A stretch of 64,000 nucleotides of DNA from Butyrivibrio fibrisolvens 16/4 (GTDB lineage Bacteria; Bacillota; Clostridia; Lachnospirales; Lachnospiraceae), in NCBI GenBank assembly GCA_000209815.1, contig FP929036.1, positions 1,807,906-1,871,905 of the forward strand. The letters are read 5' to 3'. The notes under the pieces are model-generated. The model worked only from the letters and a program-made list of their open reading frames with translations. It was not told the DNA's origin and did no database searches. This document shows positions 31,186 to 40,284 of this stretch, in pieces; the stretch's first letter is position 1, and every line of letters starts with the position of its first letter. A program made the position numbers and the translations under genes.

Positions 31186-31623
31186 TTAGTGTTTTCCGGT
31201 AGAACCAAAACCGCCCTCGCCGCGGTCTGTATCGCTAAGCTCAGAAACCTCTGAAAATTCTACTGAAAGGAAAGGAACTACTACTAGCTGAGCAATCTTC
31301 TCTGCTGGAGTAATTACTCTTTCTACCTCTCCATCATTGTGAAGAGCCACCTTAACTTCTCCCCTGTAATCCGAATCAACTACACCAACACAATTTGCTG
31401 GGCGAAGACCTTCCTTAGAAGAAAGACCAGAACGAGCAAATACTCCGCCGAAGTACCCAACTGGAATCTCCATAGCTACACCTGTGCCAATCATCTTAGT
31501 CTCGTGTGGTGCAATCTTTACCTCCTCTGCAACATCCGCGAATAAATCGTAGCCTGCAGCGTACTCAGAGCCTCTTTCTGGAAGCTTTGCAGAGTCAGTA
31601 AGCTTTTTAATATTAATATTCAT
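31186..31623 (-). CDS. dut: dUTP diphosphatase
   Basis: Trimeric dUTPase of 145 residues that lowers dUTP and supplies dUMP. The five family motifs are visible: AGYDLFADV, ARSGLSSKEGLRPANCVG, GVVDSDYRGEVKVALHN, AEKIAQLVVVP and the C-terminal GEGGFGSTGKH arm that closes over the nucleotide. It is last in the nrdD-nrdG-dut unit, a sensible grouping for anaerobic dNTP supply. Confidence 0.95.
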   Translation of the reverse strand: MNINIKKLTDSAKLPERGSEYAAGYDLFADVAEEVKIAPHETKMIGTGVAMEIPVGYFGGVFARSGLSSKEGLRPANCVGVVDSDYRGEVKVALHNDGEVERVITPAEKIAQLVVVPFLSVEFSEVSELSDTDRGEGGFGSTGKH

Positions 31624-31645
31624 AAAAAAATAAATCTCCCTTAGT

Positions 31646-32137
31646 TTAATCTACATGCAAAACAATTTGCCCTAGCTTTCTAGTCTGAGGCACATCTATA
31701 ACCCGCTGATTGATGCTGCCTCTCCACTTTGCCTGTAAATCTATCTTATCAATTTCAAATTCTCCGTCAACCAGAACATCCACATATTCCATAATTTCCA
31801 GAGATTTTATTTCCTCGTAAGTAAATCCTGTGTAGAGCCAGACGGTCTTGCCGGGAAACCTCTCCCTAATTTCCCGGGCAAGCTCCGTCACTTCCTTACG
31901 ATTTCCTGGAAACAATGGGTCTCCTCCGCTGAATGTAATTCCGGAAATATAGTCTCTGGACAGTATTTCAAATAATTCATCCTTGGCAGCCTGATCAAAT
32001 TTCAAACCACCATCTGGGTCCCATGTAATAGGATTCTGACAATCCTTACAGTGATGGTCACAGCCTGAAACCCAAAGCACAGCTCTAAGACCATCGCCAT
32101 TAAGCATATCATCTTTAGTTATATTATGATAATTCAT
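31646..32137 (-). CDS. nrdG: anaerobic ribonucleotide reductase activase
   Basis: Radical-SAM enzyme that installs the glycyl radical on NrdD. The 163-residue protein has the cluster motif SGCDHHCKDCQNPITWD (CX3CX2C), then TFSGGDPLFPGNR and the SAM-binding VWLYTGFTYEEI segment. Its ATG overlaps the nrdD stop as ATGTAATG, so the two are translationally coupled. Confidence 0.96.
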   Translation of the reverse strand: MNYHNITKDDMLNGDGLRAVLWVSGCDHHCKDCQNPITWDPDGGLKFDQAAKDELFEILSRDYISGITFSGGDPLFPGNRKEVTELAREIRERFPGKTVWLYTGFTYEEIKSLEIMEYVDVLVDGEFEIDKIDLQAKWRGSINQRVIDVPQTRKLGQIVLHVD

Positions 32138-34259
32138 TACATACTCTTCCTATCTGCGATTTCCGCCATTTTTGCCTCGTTCAATCTAGTATCGCCTTTC
32201 ACACGAGAATATGAAAGATATCCGTTCATACGGTCAATCTTTGTAAGGTTCTTGCTTCCGCAAACTGGACAAACATCCATCTCAAGCTCCTCGTGACCGC
32301 AATCATCGCAATATGAAAGTGAAAGGTTAACTCCCTCATAAAAGCCCTTATCCATAGCTCTACGAACAAGAGTCTTTACAGCCTCTCTGTTGTAGTTGAT
32401 TGGATAACGAACATATTGAATCTTTCCACCATTTGAAAGCTCCCAGAAACGTCCTTCCTTGTCCTGCTTTTCAATTGGTGTAATGTCTTCTGTAACATGA
32501 CAATGGAATGAATTAGAAACATATTCTCTATCTGAAACATTTTCTACAATTCCATATTTATTTCTAAACTGCTTTACCTGCAATCCGCAAAGATTCTCAG
32601 CAGGAGTACCGTAGATAGCATAAAGATTTCCATCCTCCTCCTTAAACTGATTAACCTTTTCATTGATGTGTTTAAGTACCTCTAAAGCAAACTCTCCATC
32701 CTCTACAAGAGATTTACCATTGTAAAGCTCCTGAAGCTCATTGAAAGCCGTAATACCAAATGATGCTGTAGCAGCCTTTAAAAGTGGCTTAATCTTATCG
32801 TGGAAACCAAGATGTCCTCCGTAGAAACCACCTTCGCAGTATGCAAGTGGATTTGTGGATGCACGCATCTCTCCAAGATAAGCATAAGTACGAATGTGAA
32901 GCTTTCTAATCATCTCAAGATAATAATCAAGTACTTCGTAGAAATCCTTAGATTCCTGGCGAGCTTTAGCTAAAATCATTGGAAGGTGAAGGGAAACTGC
33001 ACCAATATTGAAACGTCCAATGAATACTGGCTCATCATTTTCATCAGCTGGCTTCATACCGCCTCTTTCATACCAAGGTGAAAGAAAGGCACGACATCCC
33101 ATTGGAGAAATAACCTTGCCATATTTTTTGTACATGCTGGCAATATAACCCTCACCTGTAAGAGAAAGCCAGTCTGGATACATAGTCTTTCTAGAGCAAT
33201 CAATACCTGCCTCGAAAACATCCTCAAGCTCCTTACCTGGGCCGTGAAGATTTTCATCATAAAGGAATACTACCTTAGGGAAAAGAACTGGCTTTTTAAA
33301 GCCTGGCTTTCCCTGACCAATAGAACGAACCTTAAGACAAGCCTTTGATGCCATCTTCGCAAATACGGATGTACCAAGACCGATTGTAACTGTAATAAAA
33401 GGATAATCTCCACGTGATGAAGCTACAGTATTAAATTTGTACTCCCAGCCCTGGAAGCCCTGCTCCATATCACGCTGAACCTCGGCCATAGCAACTTCCT
33501 CAGCCTTAGCTTTGTCGATTCCTAAATCAATGTATTTATTAAGATATTTGTCATAAGAAATCTGGGCATATTTCTCTAAAATCTGATCTGCCTGAGGGAT
33601 AGTAAATCCACCATACTGCTGGCTGGCAGCAGAAAGAACAATGTCTCCTATTACGTCGAAGGCAACGTCAAGACTCTTTGGCTCGTTGTAGAAAATGTTT
33701 CCCATCTCGAAGCCACCCTCAAGAACTGTCTTAACATCGAAAAGACAACAGTTCATAGTGTCTCTTCTGGCATTCATATCGTGGATGTAAATATAACCAT
33801 CACGAATAGCCTGTACCTCTTCAGTTGTAAGGAAAAATTTCTTGTAAAGCTCTCTATTAAGCTCATTGAAAATTAATGAACGCTTGGTAGAAACAAGGGC
33901 CGAATCAGTATTTGAATTTTCCTTGTCACCGATGTACATGATATTCTGAGACTTCTTGTAAACATCATCAAGCATCTGAACGAAGTCCTGCTTATAATTG
34001 CGATAATCACGGTAACTCTTTGCAACCATTGGATTAACTCGCTCCAAAGCACCCTCAACAATGTTATGCATTTGTGCAATCTCAATTTTTTCAAGGCCAA
34101 GCTCCTCCACTCTTTCCTCAACAAATTGACATATAAATTTCTCCTGCTCAGGAGTAAATTTAACAAGAACACGTGTAGCAGACTTTCCCACAGCCTCTAC
34201 TACTTTTTGCACGTCGAATAATTCTAGTGCACCATCCTTTTTACTACATAACGATCCAT
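32137..34259 (-). CDS. nrdD: anaerobic (class III) ribonucleoside-triphosphate reductase, frameshifted near start
   Basis: Oxygen-sensitive glycyl-radical enzyme making dNTPs from NTPs. An ATP-cone begins the restored protein (MDRYVVKKDGALELFDVQKV), followed by the barrel with YIHDMNARRDTMNCCLFD and GGFTIPQADQIL. The C-terminal zinc site is CDDCGHEELEMDVCPVCG, and the glycyl-radical region reads RMNGYLSYSRVKGDTRLNEAK. From the ATG at 34259 (GGAGG upstream) the frame breaks after 11 codons. Adding one A at the T5 run 34238-34242 joins it, for about 707 residues. Without the repair the gene would lack the first part of the ATP-cone, which senses ATP and dATP. Confidence 0.94.
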
Positions 34260-34340
34260 ACTAACCTCCGGGTTATTTATTAAAAATACTACTCATAAAT
34301 TTTGAATATTCTGTCAATATCTAGATAGATAAAATAAAAA

Positions 34341-34395
34341 CCACTAGATATTGTGTTGATAGATTTATACTACCACCACACTATCTAGTAGTCAA
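34341..34395 (-). promoter_or_regulatory. nrdD promoter with two NrdR-like boxes
   Basis: On the minus strand TTGACT (34390-34395) and TAGTAT (34367-34372), 17 bases apart, form a promoter. CCACTAGATATTGTGT at 34341-34356 matches the NrdR box pattern at about 14 of 16 positions. A second copy in the opposite orientation at 34376-34391 shares the CTAGATAnTGTG core and covers the -35 and spacer. A further palindromic CTAGATA occurs near 34321. NrdR repression is inferred from family knowledge; nrdR is not in the window. Confidence 0.65.
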
Positions 34396-34458
34396 TAGGT
34401 TCACAAAACACAAAATAAAGTTTAACAATTCAGACACATTTCACTAAAAAATAAGTAT

Positions 34459-34998
34459 CTATGCTATATTTTCGCTACTTCTTATGGCATCAATAAGTGG
34501 CTTTATAGCATCTTTATTTGTCCAATCATGGACGTCAGTGCCGGCCTCTACTAAAGCCTTTTCCCAAATCTCGTAATCCTCTGGATTTTTCTTACTAACT
34601 GATTTCTGAAGCATCTTACAAAGATTTCGATCCATAAAAGTCATATTAGGCATATCCCATGCACCGCGGAAATAGAAGCAAGGAAGCTGCTTTAAATAAT
34701 TTTTCATATTGCGATCGATAATAAAATCCACAGCCTTGTCCTCGCAAGGTGAAGCCCCATCGCAAAATACAAAAAGATTCTTATTAATCAATATATCGAT
34801 ATTCTTTTCCAAGAATGATAATCCTGCAATACCATTAGCGTATATTCCACCACCATATACAACTGTATCGTATTTATCAAGGTCGCTGGTTTTTATATCC
34901 TTTACACTAACACAATCAAAATCTGTTTCCTCAGCAATCCACTGGGCGTAACGCTTAGTGGCTCCGTACTTTGATTTGTAAATAACTATTCCATTCAT
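34459..34998 (-). CDS. flavodoxin-domain protein
   Basis: A 179-residue flavodoxin fold: MNGIVIYKSKYGATKRYAQWIAEET gives the FMN phosphate loop (YKSKYGATKRYA), with DTVVYGGGIYANGI as the second FMN loop. Similar proteins include HemG-like menaquinone-dependent protoporphyrinogen oxidases and free flavodoxins; the sequence does not decide. The C-terminal part (KALVEAGTDVHDW) lies beyond the FMN-binding core. It is divergent from the metallophosphoesterase, with an inverted repeat between them. Confidence 0.82.
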   Translation of the reverse strand: MNGIVIYKSKYGATKRYAQWIAEETDFDCVSVKDIKTSDLDKYDTVVYGGGIYANGIAGLSFLEKNIDILINKNLFVFCDGASPCEDKAVDFIIDRNMKNYLKQLPCFYFRGAWDMPNMTFMDRNLCKMLQKSVSKKNPEDYEIWEKALVEAGTDVHDWTNKDAIKPLIDAIRSSENIA

Positions 34999-35044
34999 AA
35001 CACATCCTCCAAAATTACAAATTAAAAGCTCAAATCTGGTATCT

Positions 35045-35109
35045 ATGCCACATAAGTATACTAAATGTCTATCCTAAAATAAACACAATTTGATAGTATT
35101 ATATGGCAT
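35045..35109. promoter_or_regulatory. inverted repeat in a divergent intergenic region
   Basis: ATGCCACATAA at 35045-35055 and TTATATGGCAT at 35099-35109 are inverted with one mismatch and 43 bases between. They lie between the flavodoxin (leftward) and metallophosphoesterase (rightward) starts, which suits a shared operator. No regulator is adjacent and no strong -35/-10 pair is visible. Confidence 0.4.
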
Positions 35110-35138
35110 ATGTAGTTTTAGCTTTATGAGGTTATTTT

Positions 35139-36208
35139 ATGATTTGGTTACTAATGTTTGTAGGCGCAGCCTTAGGTGCAGTTCTAGGCTCTATCTACCT
35201 GATAAATTCAATTGCAAAATTTTCTTTTATTAAAATAGACTTGTTTCATTTATACTGGTTTTAGGTATATTTCTGTTCTTTTTCTTTACAATGGGCTGGA
35301 TAAATGCCCTTACTATCAGCATATTCACAACCATATTCTTTTTGATTTTTGGCTTGTTAGGAAGAATATTGAAAAAGAAAATTACTATGCCTACATCTAT
35401 ACACTGGCAGGGATGGCTTGCTATCCTTGCATCTGTTCTATATCTGGGCACAGGTTATTATCTGTGTGTATCAGTAGTAGAAAAAGACTATAATCTTTCC
35501 TCTGACAAAAATATTGCCCCTTTAAAAATTGCTATGATTGCGGATTCTCATATCGGAACTACATTTGATGGAGATGGTTTTACGAAGCATCTTGAGACTA
35601 TAGAAAATCAAAATCCCGATATTCTTTTAATTGCAGGAGATTTTGTAGATGATGGTACTAAGAAAATAGATATGGAAAAAGCCTGTAGGGCCCTTGGCAA
35701 AATGAATCTAAAATATGGGATTTACTATGCCTATGGAAATCACGATGAAGGATATTTTAATCACAGAGATTTTACTGCAGATGATTTAGAAAACAACCTT
35801 ATAAAAAACGGCGTTCATATTTTAGAAGACCAATGGGAACTGATAGATAATACTTTTTATTTAGTAGGAAGACTAGATAAAAACATAGATGGTGACACAC
35901 GAAAATCTATGGATGAATTACTAAAAGATATTCCTAATGATAAATACATTATTGTAATGGATCACGAGCCTAACGATTATGAAGCAGAAAGCAACTCCAA
36001 AGCTGACCTTGTTGTATCAGGCCATACCCACGGTGGCCAAATGATTCCTATTCGTCACGTAGGAGTGCTTGTAGGAGCCAATGATGCCACATATGGGTAT
36101 GAGCGAATAAACGATACAGATTTTATTGTTTCCTCCGGAATATCTGATTGGGCATTAAAATTTAAGACAGGGGTCAAATCAGAGTATGTAATAATAAATG
36201 TTGAATAG
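35139..36208 (+). CDS. membrane-bound metallophosphoesterase, frameshifted
   Basis: Calcineurin-like phosphoesterase behind three or four N-terminal membrane helices. Metal-site motifs are all present: MIADSHIG (D about 136), GDFVDDG, YGNHDEG and VSGHTHGGQ. Starting at the ATG at 35139 (GAGG eight bases upstream), the protein runs in frame up to an early stop. One extra A at the A4 run 35232-35235 gives FSFIKNRLVSFILVLGIFLF and joins the rest, for about 356 residues. It resembles YaeI/YkuE-type phosphoesterases, some of which act on lipid substrates; the substrate here is unknown. It is one of the few plus-strand genes. Confidence 0.87.
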
Positions 36209-36230
36209 ATTATATTATTTTTAATCTATT
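36204..36230 (+). terminator. terminator after metallophosphoesterase
   Basis: AATAGATTA pairs with TAATCTATT across nine bases, followed by TCTTGC. The stem starts inside the stop codon. It lies between two converging genes and may work in both directions. Confidence 0.55.
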
Positions 36231-36250
36231 TCTTGCAAAACATAGAATAC

Positions 36251-36637
36251 CTATTTTATAGTTTCTCCAAGGGATAGAACTGCATTTCTTACACACTCAG
36301 GACACTCGCAAAGTACCTGACCTGTTGTGATACCTTTTAAATCTTTGCATATTGTGGCTCCACATTTTTCATTAAATTTGCTTACGATGTCCTTAGAATA
36401 TCTTGGTGTACCATTTCCTTCTGTAAGCATTCCTGCAGTCATAACGGCGCCAATCAACGCTCCGCATGTACTTTCCATACATCCCATTCCGGCTGCAAAT
36501 CCAGCTGAAAGTTTAGAAAGTTCATTAGGATCTATATTAATCTTGTCCTCAAATGCCTTAAGTACGGACTGAGTGCAGTTGCACTGTCCTGTTGCCTTTA
36601 AATTTGCAGCTAAATTAGCTCTTTCTTCTATTGTCAT
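36251..36637 (-). CDS. C_GCAxxG_C_C family protein
   Basis: Small cysteine-rich redox protein of 128 residues. The family signature is visible: CNCTQSVLKAFEDK at the N-terminus, then FAAGMGCMESTCGALIGAVM (GCxxxxCGA), and further Cys at the C-terminus (KCGATICKDL, LCECPECVRNAV). Such proteins occur with iron-sulfur membrane proteins in anaerobes, but their biochemistry is poorly known. Its start overlaps the stop of the membrane 4Fe-4S gene (TAATG), so the two are coupled. Confidence 0.85.
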   Translation of the reverse strand: MTIEERANLAANLKATGQCNCTQSVLKAFEDKINIDPNELSKLSAGFAAGMGCMESTCGALIGAVMTAGMLTEGNGTPRYSKDIVSKFNEKCGATICKDLKGITTGQVLCECPECVRNAVLSLGETIK

Positions 36638-37224
36638 TATTTTGCTCCTTTTTCTTTAATCTTACATATGCCTTGTGTCATAGTTCCCATAGGGCAAAAT
36701 GTACACCAGGTTCTTTCTTTATATATTACCATTACAATCAGCCCAATCAAAGTAGATGTAAGCATCAGACTGTAAAATCCATAGCCAAACTGAGCAACCC
36801 AATCTGGGAAAATACTTCCAGAATAAGCCCATTTCCATGGAACCTTAAAAGTCCAAAATAGTTTTATGGCTTTGCGAAGTGTACCTGCACCTGCAAACAC
36901 TTGGTAAGTTGTAAAAATCATAGTTCCAAACATTGTCATGAAAAATGTCAAAAATCCATATCTGAACCATTTTGAAGATAACCATTTTGGAGCGGGTTTC
37001 TTTCTAGAACATCCAACATTTCGTCCTAGCACCCAAAACAATTGACCGCGCCCACACATGTTATTACAAAACCATTTATTTCCACCTACTATTGCAAATA
37101 TCAGTGGCAGAATAAAATCAATCAACCCAAGCCATGCAAACAATATATTGAAGAAACCTAAAGCGAAATAGATAATACTCCAAATCCACAGGTAGTTATA
37201 CCAATGCTTTTTCTTATTAGTCAT
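36637..37224 (-). CDS. membrane 4Fe-4S protein (NapH/CcoG-like)
   Basis: A 195-residue membrane protein with about four helices and two cytoplasmic-type Cys clusters. One reads NKWFCNNMCGRGQLFWVLG; the other, near the C-terminus, is RTWCTFCPMGTMTQGICK. The pattern matches polyferredoxin-like membrane electron carriers (NapH, YccM, NosR C-terminal, CcoG) that pass electrons between quinone or ferredoxin and partner proteins. No nitrate reductase is nearby. It starts eight bases inside the preceding ferredoxin gene, so the ferredoxin, membrane and C_GCAxxG_C_C proteins form one tightly coupled operon. Confidence 0.85.
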   Translation of the reverse strand: MTNKKKHWYNYLWIWSIIYFALGFFNILFAWLGLIDFILPLIFAIVGGNKWFCNNMCGRGQLFWVLGRNVGCSRKKPAPKWLSSKWFRYGFLTFFMTMFGTMIFTTYQVFAGAGTLRKAIKLFWTFKVPWKWAYSGSIFPDWVAQFGYGFYSLMLTSTLIGLIVMVIYKERTWCTFCPMGTMTQGICKIKEKGAK

Positions 37225-37422
37225 TTATCATATCCCTCTCTTTCACTTCAATAACATTTGCAGGACAAGCCTGCGCACATAATCCACACCCTACGCAGGA
37301 GTTCTCATCAACCACCGCGAAACATCCTTTGTAAATAGATATTGCCTGTCTTGGACATTGTAATCTACATACTCCGCAGGCTACGCAGCTTGCAGTATTT
37401 ACATTTGCTTTTTCTTTGCCAT
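37217..37422 (-). CDS. 2x[4Fe-4S] ferredoxin, frameshifted
   Basis: Small bacterial ferredoxin overlooked in a simple frame scan because of a break. From the ATG at 37422 (AAGGAT upstream) the codons read MAKKK, then one A is missing at the T5 run 37409-37413. Repair gives MAKKKANVNTASCVACGVCR, LQCPRQAISIYKGCF, CVGCGLCAQACPANVIEV and a short charged end, 68 residues in all. Both CxxCxxCxxxCP-type clusters are complete. It is first in the operon with the membrane 4Fe-4S protein and is the likely soluble electron carrier. Confidence 0.9.
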
Positions 37423-37470
37423 TTAATCATCCTTTTTCGATTTTACTTGTATTTTGTTGCCAATACGAAT

Positions 37471-37500
37471 ATTATATGTAGTATAAAAAACTTATCAAGT
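37471..37500 (-). promoter_or_regulatory. promoter of the ferredoxin operon with palindrome
   Basis: On the minus strand TTGATA (37493-37498) and TATAAT (37471-37476) are 16 bases apart. A palindrome ACTTATCAAGT at 37490-37500 overlaps the -35 and is a candidate site for the divergent HxlR regulator. Confidence 0.55.
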
Positions 37501-37537
37501 ACGCAATATTTATTAACCTAGTAAGGAAAAACTGACT

Positions 37538-37870
37538 ATGAAAAAAGAACCATTATGTGATGAAATAGCAGGCGAAGGCTGCGGATTAAAGAAAGTACTT
37601 AACATTGTTGGCGGAAAATGGAAAATAATGATACTCTGTGTCATTGATAACAGTGAAATTGCGAGATATGGAGATTTACGCCGCTCGGTATTCGGAATTA
37701 CGAACACTATGCTGGCTCAATCTCTCAAAGAATTAGAAAACGATGGAATGGTCTTAAGAACCCAGTACGATGAAATGCCAGTGCGAGTAGAATATACTCT
37801 CACCGAAAAGGCAAAATCTATGATACCCATTTTGTTACAGTTAAAAAAATGGGGCGAAGAATATTTATAA
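37538..37870 (+). CDS. HxlR-family transcriptional regulator
   Basis: A 110-residue winged-helix protein: CGLKKVLNIVGGKWKIMILC (GGKW start of the HTH), YGDLRRSVFGITNTMLAQSL, ELENDGMVLRTQYDEMPVRV and EYTLTEKAKSM. These features match the HxlR/MarR-like group that senses redox or reactive electrophile stress through Cys residues. Three Cys lie in the N-terminal half (residues about 7, 15 and 34). It is divergent from the ferredoxin operon, which it plausibly controls. Confidence 0.9.
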   Translation: MKKEPLCDEIAGEGCGLKKVLNIVGGKWKIMILCVIDNSEIARYGDLRRSVFGITNTMLAQSLKELENDGMVLRTQYDEMPVRVEYTLTEKAKSMIPILLQLKKWGEEYL

Positions 37871-37878
37871 TAAGAATT

Positions 37879-37902
37879 GCCCAGCTGAGTAACCAGCTGG
37901 GC
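37879..37902. terminator. bidirectional hairpin between converging genes
   Basis: GCCCAGCTG pairs perfectly with CAGCTGGGC across a six-base loop. Only short T tracts flank it, so termination is less certain than for others in the window. It separates the plus-strand HxlR gene from the minus-strand MIF-like gene. Confidence 0.6.
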
Positions 37903-37923
37903 AAAATTACTCTTCTAAATTCA

Positions 37924-38265
37924 TTAAAAATTGCTTCCATTCCAGCCCCAATCATTTACAGGATGATAGGTAACATATACAGCATTACCTGGAATGCCAA
38001 GCTTTTCCTCAAACAATCTACAAATCTGGCCTGTAAGCTTATCATATGATTCTGCCGGCGCATTCCCATATAGACTTACAGAAACATAAGCTCCTTTATC
38101 AAGCTTCTTACCACCAAGCCATAAATCATAGGCATCATCGATACCTATCATAAGATAGTTTTCGCTTTTCCCTAAGGTAGTTATAAGCTTTCCTAATTCT
38201 GTTTTGATTTCTTCCTTTAATTCAGCGGTAACTGGTACTGTGATTTTTGAATCAATAAATGGCAT
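37924..38265 (-). CDS. MIF-like tautomerase-superfamily protein
   Basis: A 113-residue protein related to phenylpyruvate tautomerase/macrophage migration inhibitory factor. It starts MPFIDSKITVPVTAELKEEIK, where Pro2 would be the catalytic N-terminal base once Met is removed. The MIF-like MIGIDDAYDLWLGG and VYVTYHPVNDWGWNGSNF elements follow; the latter resembles the MIF C-terminal region. The role in the cell is not known. It lies downstream of the carbonic anhydrase gene by 24 bp, in the same direction. Confidence 0.82.
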   Translation of the reverse strand: MPFIDSKITVPVTAELKEEIKTELGKLITTLGKSENYLMIGIDDAYDLWLGGKKLDKGAYVSVSLYGNAPAESYDKLTGQICRLFEEKLGIPGNAVYVTYHPVNDWGWNGSNF

Positions 38266-38289
38266 AGCTTTATTCTCCTTTGTAAAAAA

Positions 38290-38766
38290 TTATTTATTCT
38301 CTTTTGCATGCTTTACATAAAGCTCAGCATTTTCAATAATCCCCTGCTTTTCAGCGTCTGAAAGTGGGCGTATTACTTTGGCTGGACTTCCAAATGCAAG
38401 GGAACCGTCAGGGATTTCCATATTTTCTGTAACAAGAGCCCCCGCGCCAATTATACAGTTGTTTCCAACCTTGGCCCCATTCATAATGATAGCACCCATA
38501 CCAATCAGTACATTATCTCCTACTGTACAGCCATGGACTATAGCGCTGTGACCGATAGTAACATTATCGCCCACTGAAAGCGTAAAGGTCTTATCTACAT
38601 GTAAAAGAGCAAGATCCTGTACATTTGTATTTTTTCCTATGGTAATTTTCTGGGAATCACCTCTTACCACTGCGTTATACCAAATCCCGCAGTTTTCCCC
38701 TATAGTCACATCTCCTATAACCTGGGCGCCTGGTGCAATAAAAACACTTTTATCTATAGTTCTCAT
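38290..38766 (-). CDS. gamma carbonic anhydrase-like hexapeptide protein
   Basis: Left-handed beta-helix protein of 158 residues: repeats such as GDVTIGENCGIWYNAVVRGD, ALLHVDKTFTLSVGDNVTIG and the metal ligands in HSAIVHGCTVGDN and LLHVD. A C-terminal helix (SDAEKQGIIENAELYVKHAK) matches the YrdA/PaaY group. Carbonic anhydrase activity is uncertain in this group, since many members lack a proton-shuttle Glu. Confidence 0.88.
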   Translation of the reverse strand: MRTIDKSVFIAPGAQVIGDVTIGENCGIWYNAVVRGDSQKITIGKNTNVQDLALLHVDKTFTLSVGDNVTIGHSAIVHGCTVGDNVLIGMGAIIMNGAKVGNNCIIGAGALVTENMEIPDGSLAFGSPAKVIRPLSDAEKQGIIENAELYVKHAKENK

Positions 38767-38831
38767 ATTTATCCCCTCGTCCTTTATTTATACTATGCTT
38801 ATTATAACTCAAAATTCCTCGTAAATGAAAA

Positions 38832-38855
38832 GAGATGGGATATTTTTCCCATCTC
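38832..38855 (-). terminator. terminator after the sucrose hydrolase gene
   Basis: GAGATGGGA pairs with TCCCATCTC across a six-base loop, and the leftward direction continues CTTTTC. It ends the sucrose operon. Confidence 0.8.
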
Positions 38856-38875
38856 ATTCATTCGTCATCCGAATC

Positions 38876-40270
38876 CTATTGTATAAAATCTACATTAAAA
38901 GGCTTAAGACTATAGGCTTCTATATTATCAATACTTCCCTCTAAAGAAATTGAATTCTTAACATCTTTAGCCTTAAAATATTTTGTAGTATATGTATAAA
39001 TACCGTCATTAATGAAGATTTCGATGCTGCAAGTATCGACATAAATCTTCATATTTTCAACTCTCTCCCCATCAGCTAACTTTAACTTTCTAGTTGTTCT
39101 ATTACTTCCTAAATTTTTATCAGTAAAAGAAAATACCAAGTCATTTCTTAGCTTGCTATATTTGACATCAAAGCCTTTGTTAAATTGAATAATAAAATCA
39201 TTCTGATCAAATCCTGCTAGATTTAATTCATACGACTCAACATCTGCTATGTCTCTGATATCAATTTTTTTATCTCTTAATTCCTTAATCTCAGCTATAG
39301 GCTGCTGAAGAATCTTTCCTGATTTACTATCATAGGTTAATTCTCTAGGAATTGATAACATATGCTGCCATCCATCCTCTATAGATACATCGTGCCCATA
39401 TTCTGCATCTGGCATACCCATCCAGGCGATTAGGATAGTTCTTCCCTTTTCATCTACATATGTCTGTGGAGCATAAAAATCAAAACCGTAATCCCACTCT
39501 GTAAATTCACCTAAGCCCTTGCCATCAGCCAACAAATCCCTCTTGGAATTAAAATAACCAGATTGGTAAATATTCTGGAAGCTATACTCCTTTGCCTCCA
39601 ACCCCTGAGGAGAAATTGACAAGAACTGCTTGCCATCTACATAGAATAAATCTGGACATTCCCACATGTAGCCAAAGTTTTCTTTTTCTATAAAGTGACT
39701 AAAGTCCCAATTAATCTTATCCTTAGATTTGAACAGAATGACGCAGCCTTCGTCATTCTTGGTTCTTGCACCAAGTGTCATATAGTATACCCCATCCTGG
39801 CACCATACCTTAGGATCTCTAACATGAAGCGTAAGATTATCTGGGTAATCCTGACTTCTAAGCAATACTCTTTTTTCACTAGCCTTAATTCCGTCCTGGC
39901 TAGTTACTAAAATTGTATTACTCTCTCTTCCCTCAAGGATGTAGTCGTAGTCTCCAGCATGCTTTACGTTACCTGTATAATAAATATACATTTTGTCGTC
40001 TTCCACGTAGGCACATCCCGAATAAACACCACTTGCATCCTCTGGCAGATCAGGCTTCATAAATACTCCTGAGAATTCATAATTGATGAAATCCTTAGTA
40101 GAGTAATGTCCCCAGGTCTTTTCACCGCCCTTAGGCTCGTCTGGTGAATACTGGAAAAAGATGTGATGCACACCATCAAGCTGGCAAAGACCATTAGGGT
40201 CATTAAGCCAGCCTGTTTTTGGAAAAAGATGAAATCTAGGAGTTAAATATTTTTTATCTTTTAAACTCAT
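38876..40270 (-). CDS. scrB: sucrose-6-phosphate hydrolase (GH32)
   Basis: GH32 invertase that splits sucrose-6-phosphate from the PTS into glucose-6-phosphate and fructose. The 464-residue protein has the nucleophile motif GWLNDPNGLCQLDG (Asp24), FFQYSPDEPKGG, VRDPKVWCQDG (RDP transition-state stabiliser) and MWECPDLFYVDG (EC acid/base). A C-terminal beta-sandwich follows. It is 15 bp downstream of the PTS transporter in the same unit. No fructokinase is present in the module. Confidence 0.95.
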   Translation of the reverse strand: MSLKDKKYLTPRFHLFPKTGWLNDPNGLCQLDGVHHIFFQYSPDEPKGGEKTWGHYSTKDFINYEFSGVFMKPDLPEDASGVYSGCAYVEDDKMYIYYTGNVKHAGDYDYILEGRESNTILVTSQDGIKASEKRVLLRSQDYPDNLTLHVRDPKVWCQDGVYYMTLGARTKNDEGCVILFKSKDKINWDFSHFIEKENFGYMWECPDLFYVDGKQFLSISPQGLEAKEYSFQNIYQSGYFNSKRDLLADGKGLGEFTEWDYGFDFYAPQTYVDEKGRTILIAWMGMPDAEYGHDVSIEDGWQHMLSIPRELTYDSKSGKILQQPIAEIKELRDKKIDIRDIADVESYELNLAGFDQNDFIIQFNKGFDVKYSKLRNDLVFSFTDKNLGSNRTTRKLKLADGERVENMKIYVDTCSIEIFINDGIYTYTTKYFKAKDVKNSISLEGSIDNIEAYSLKPFNVDFIQ

Positions 40271-40284
40271 CTAATAAACACCTA

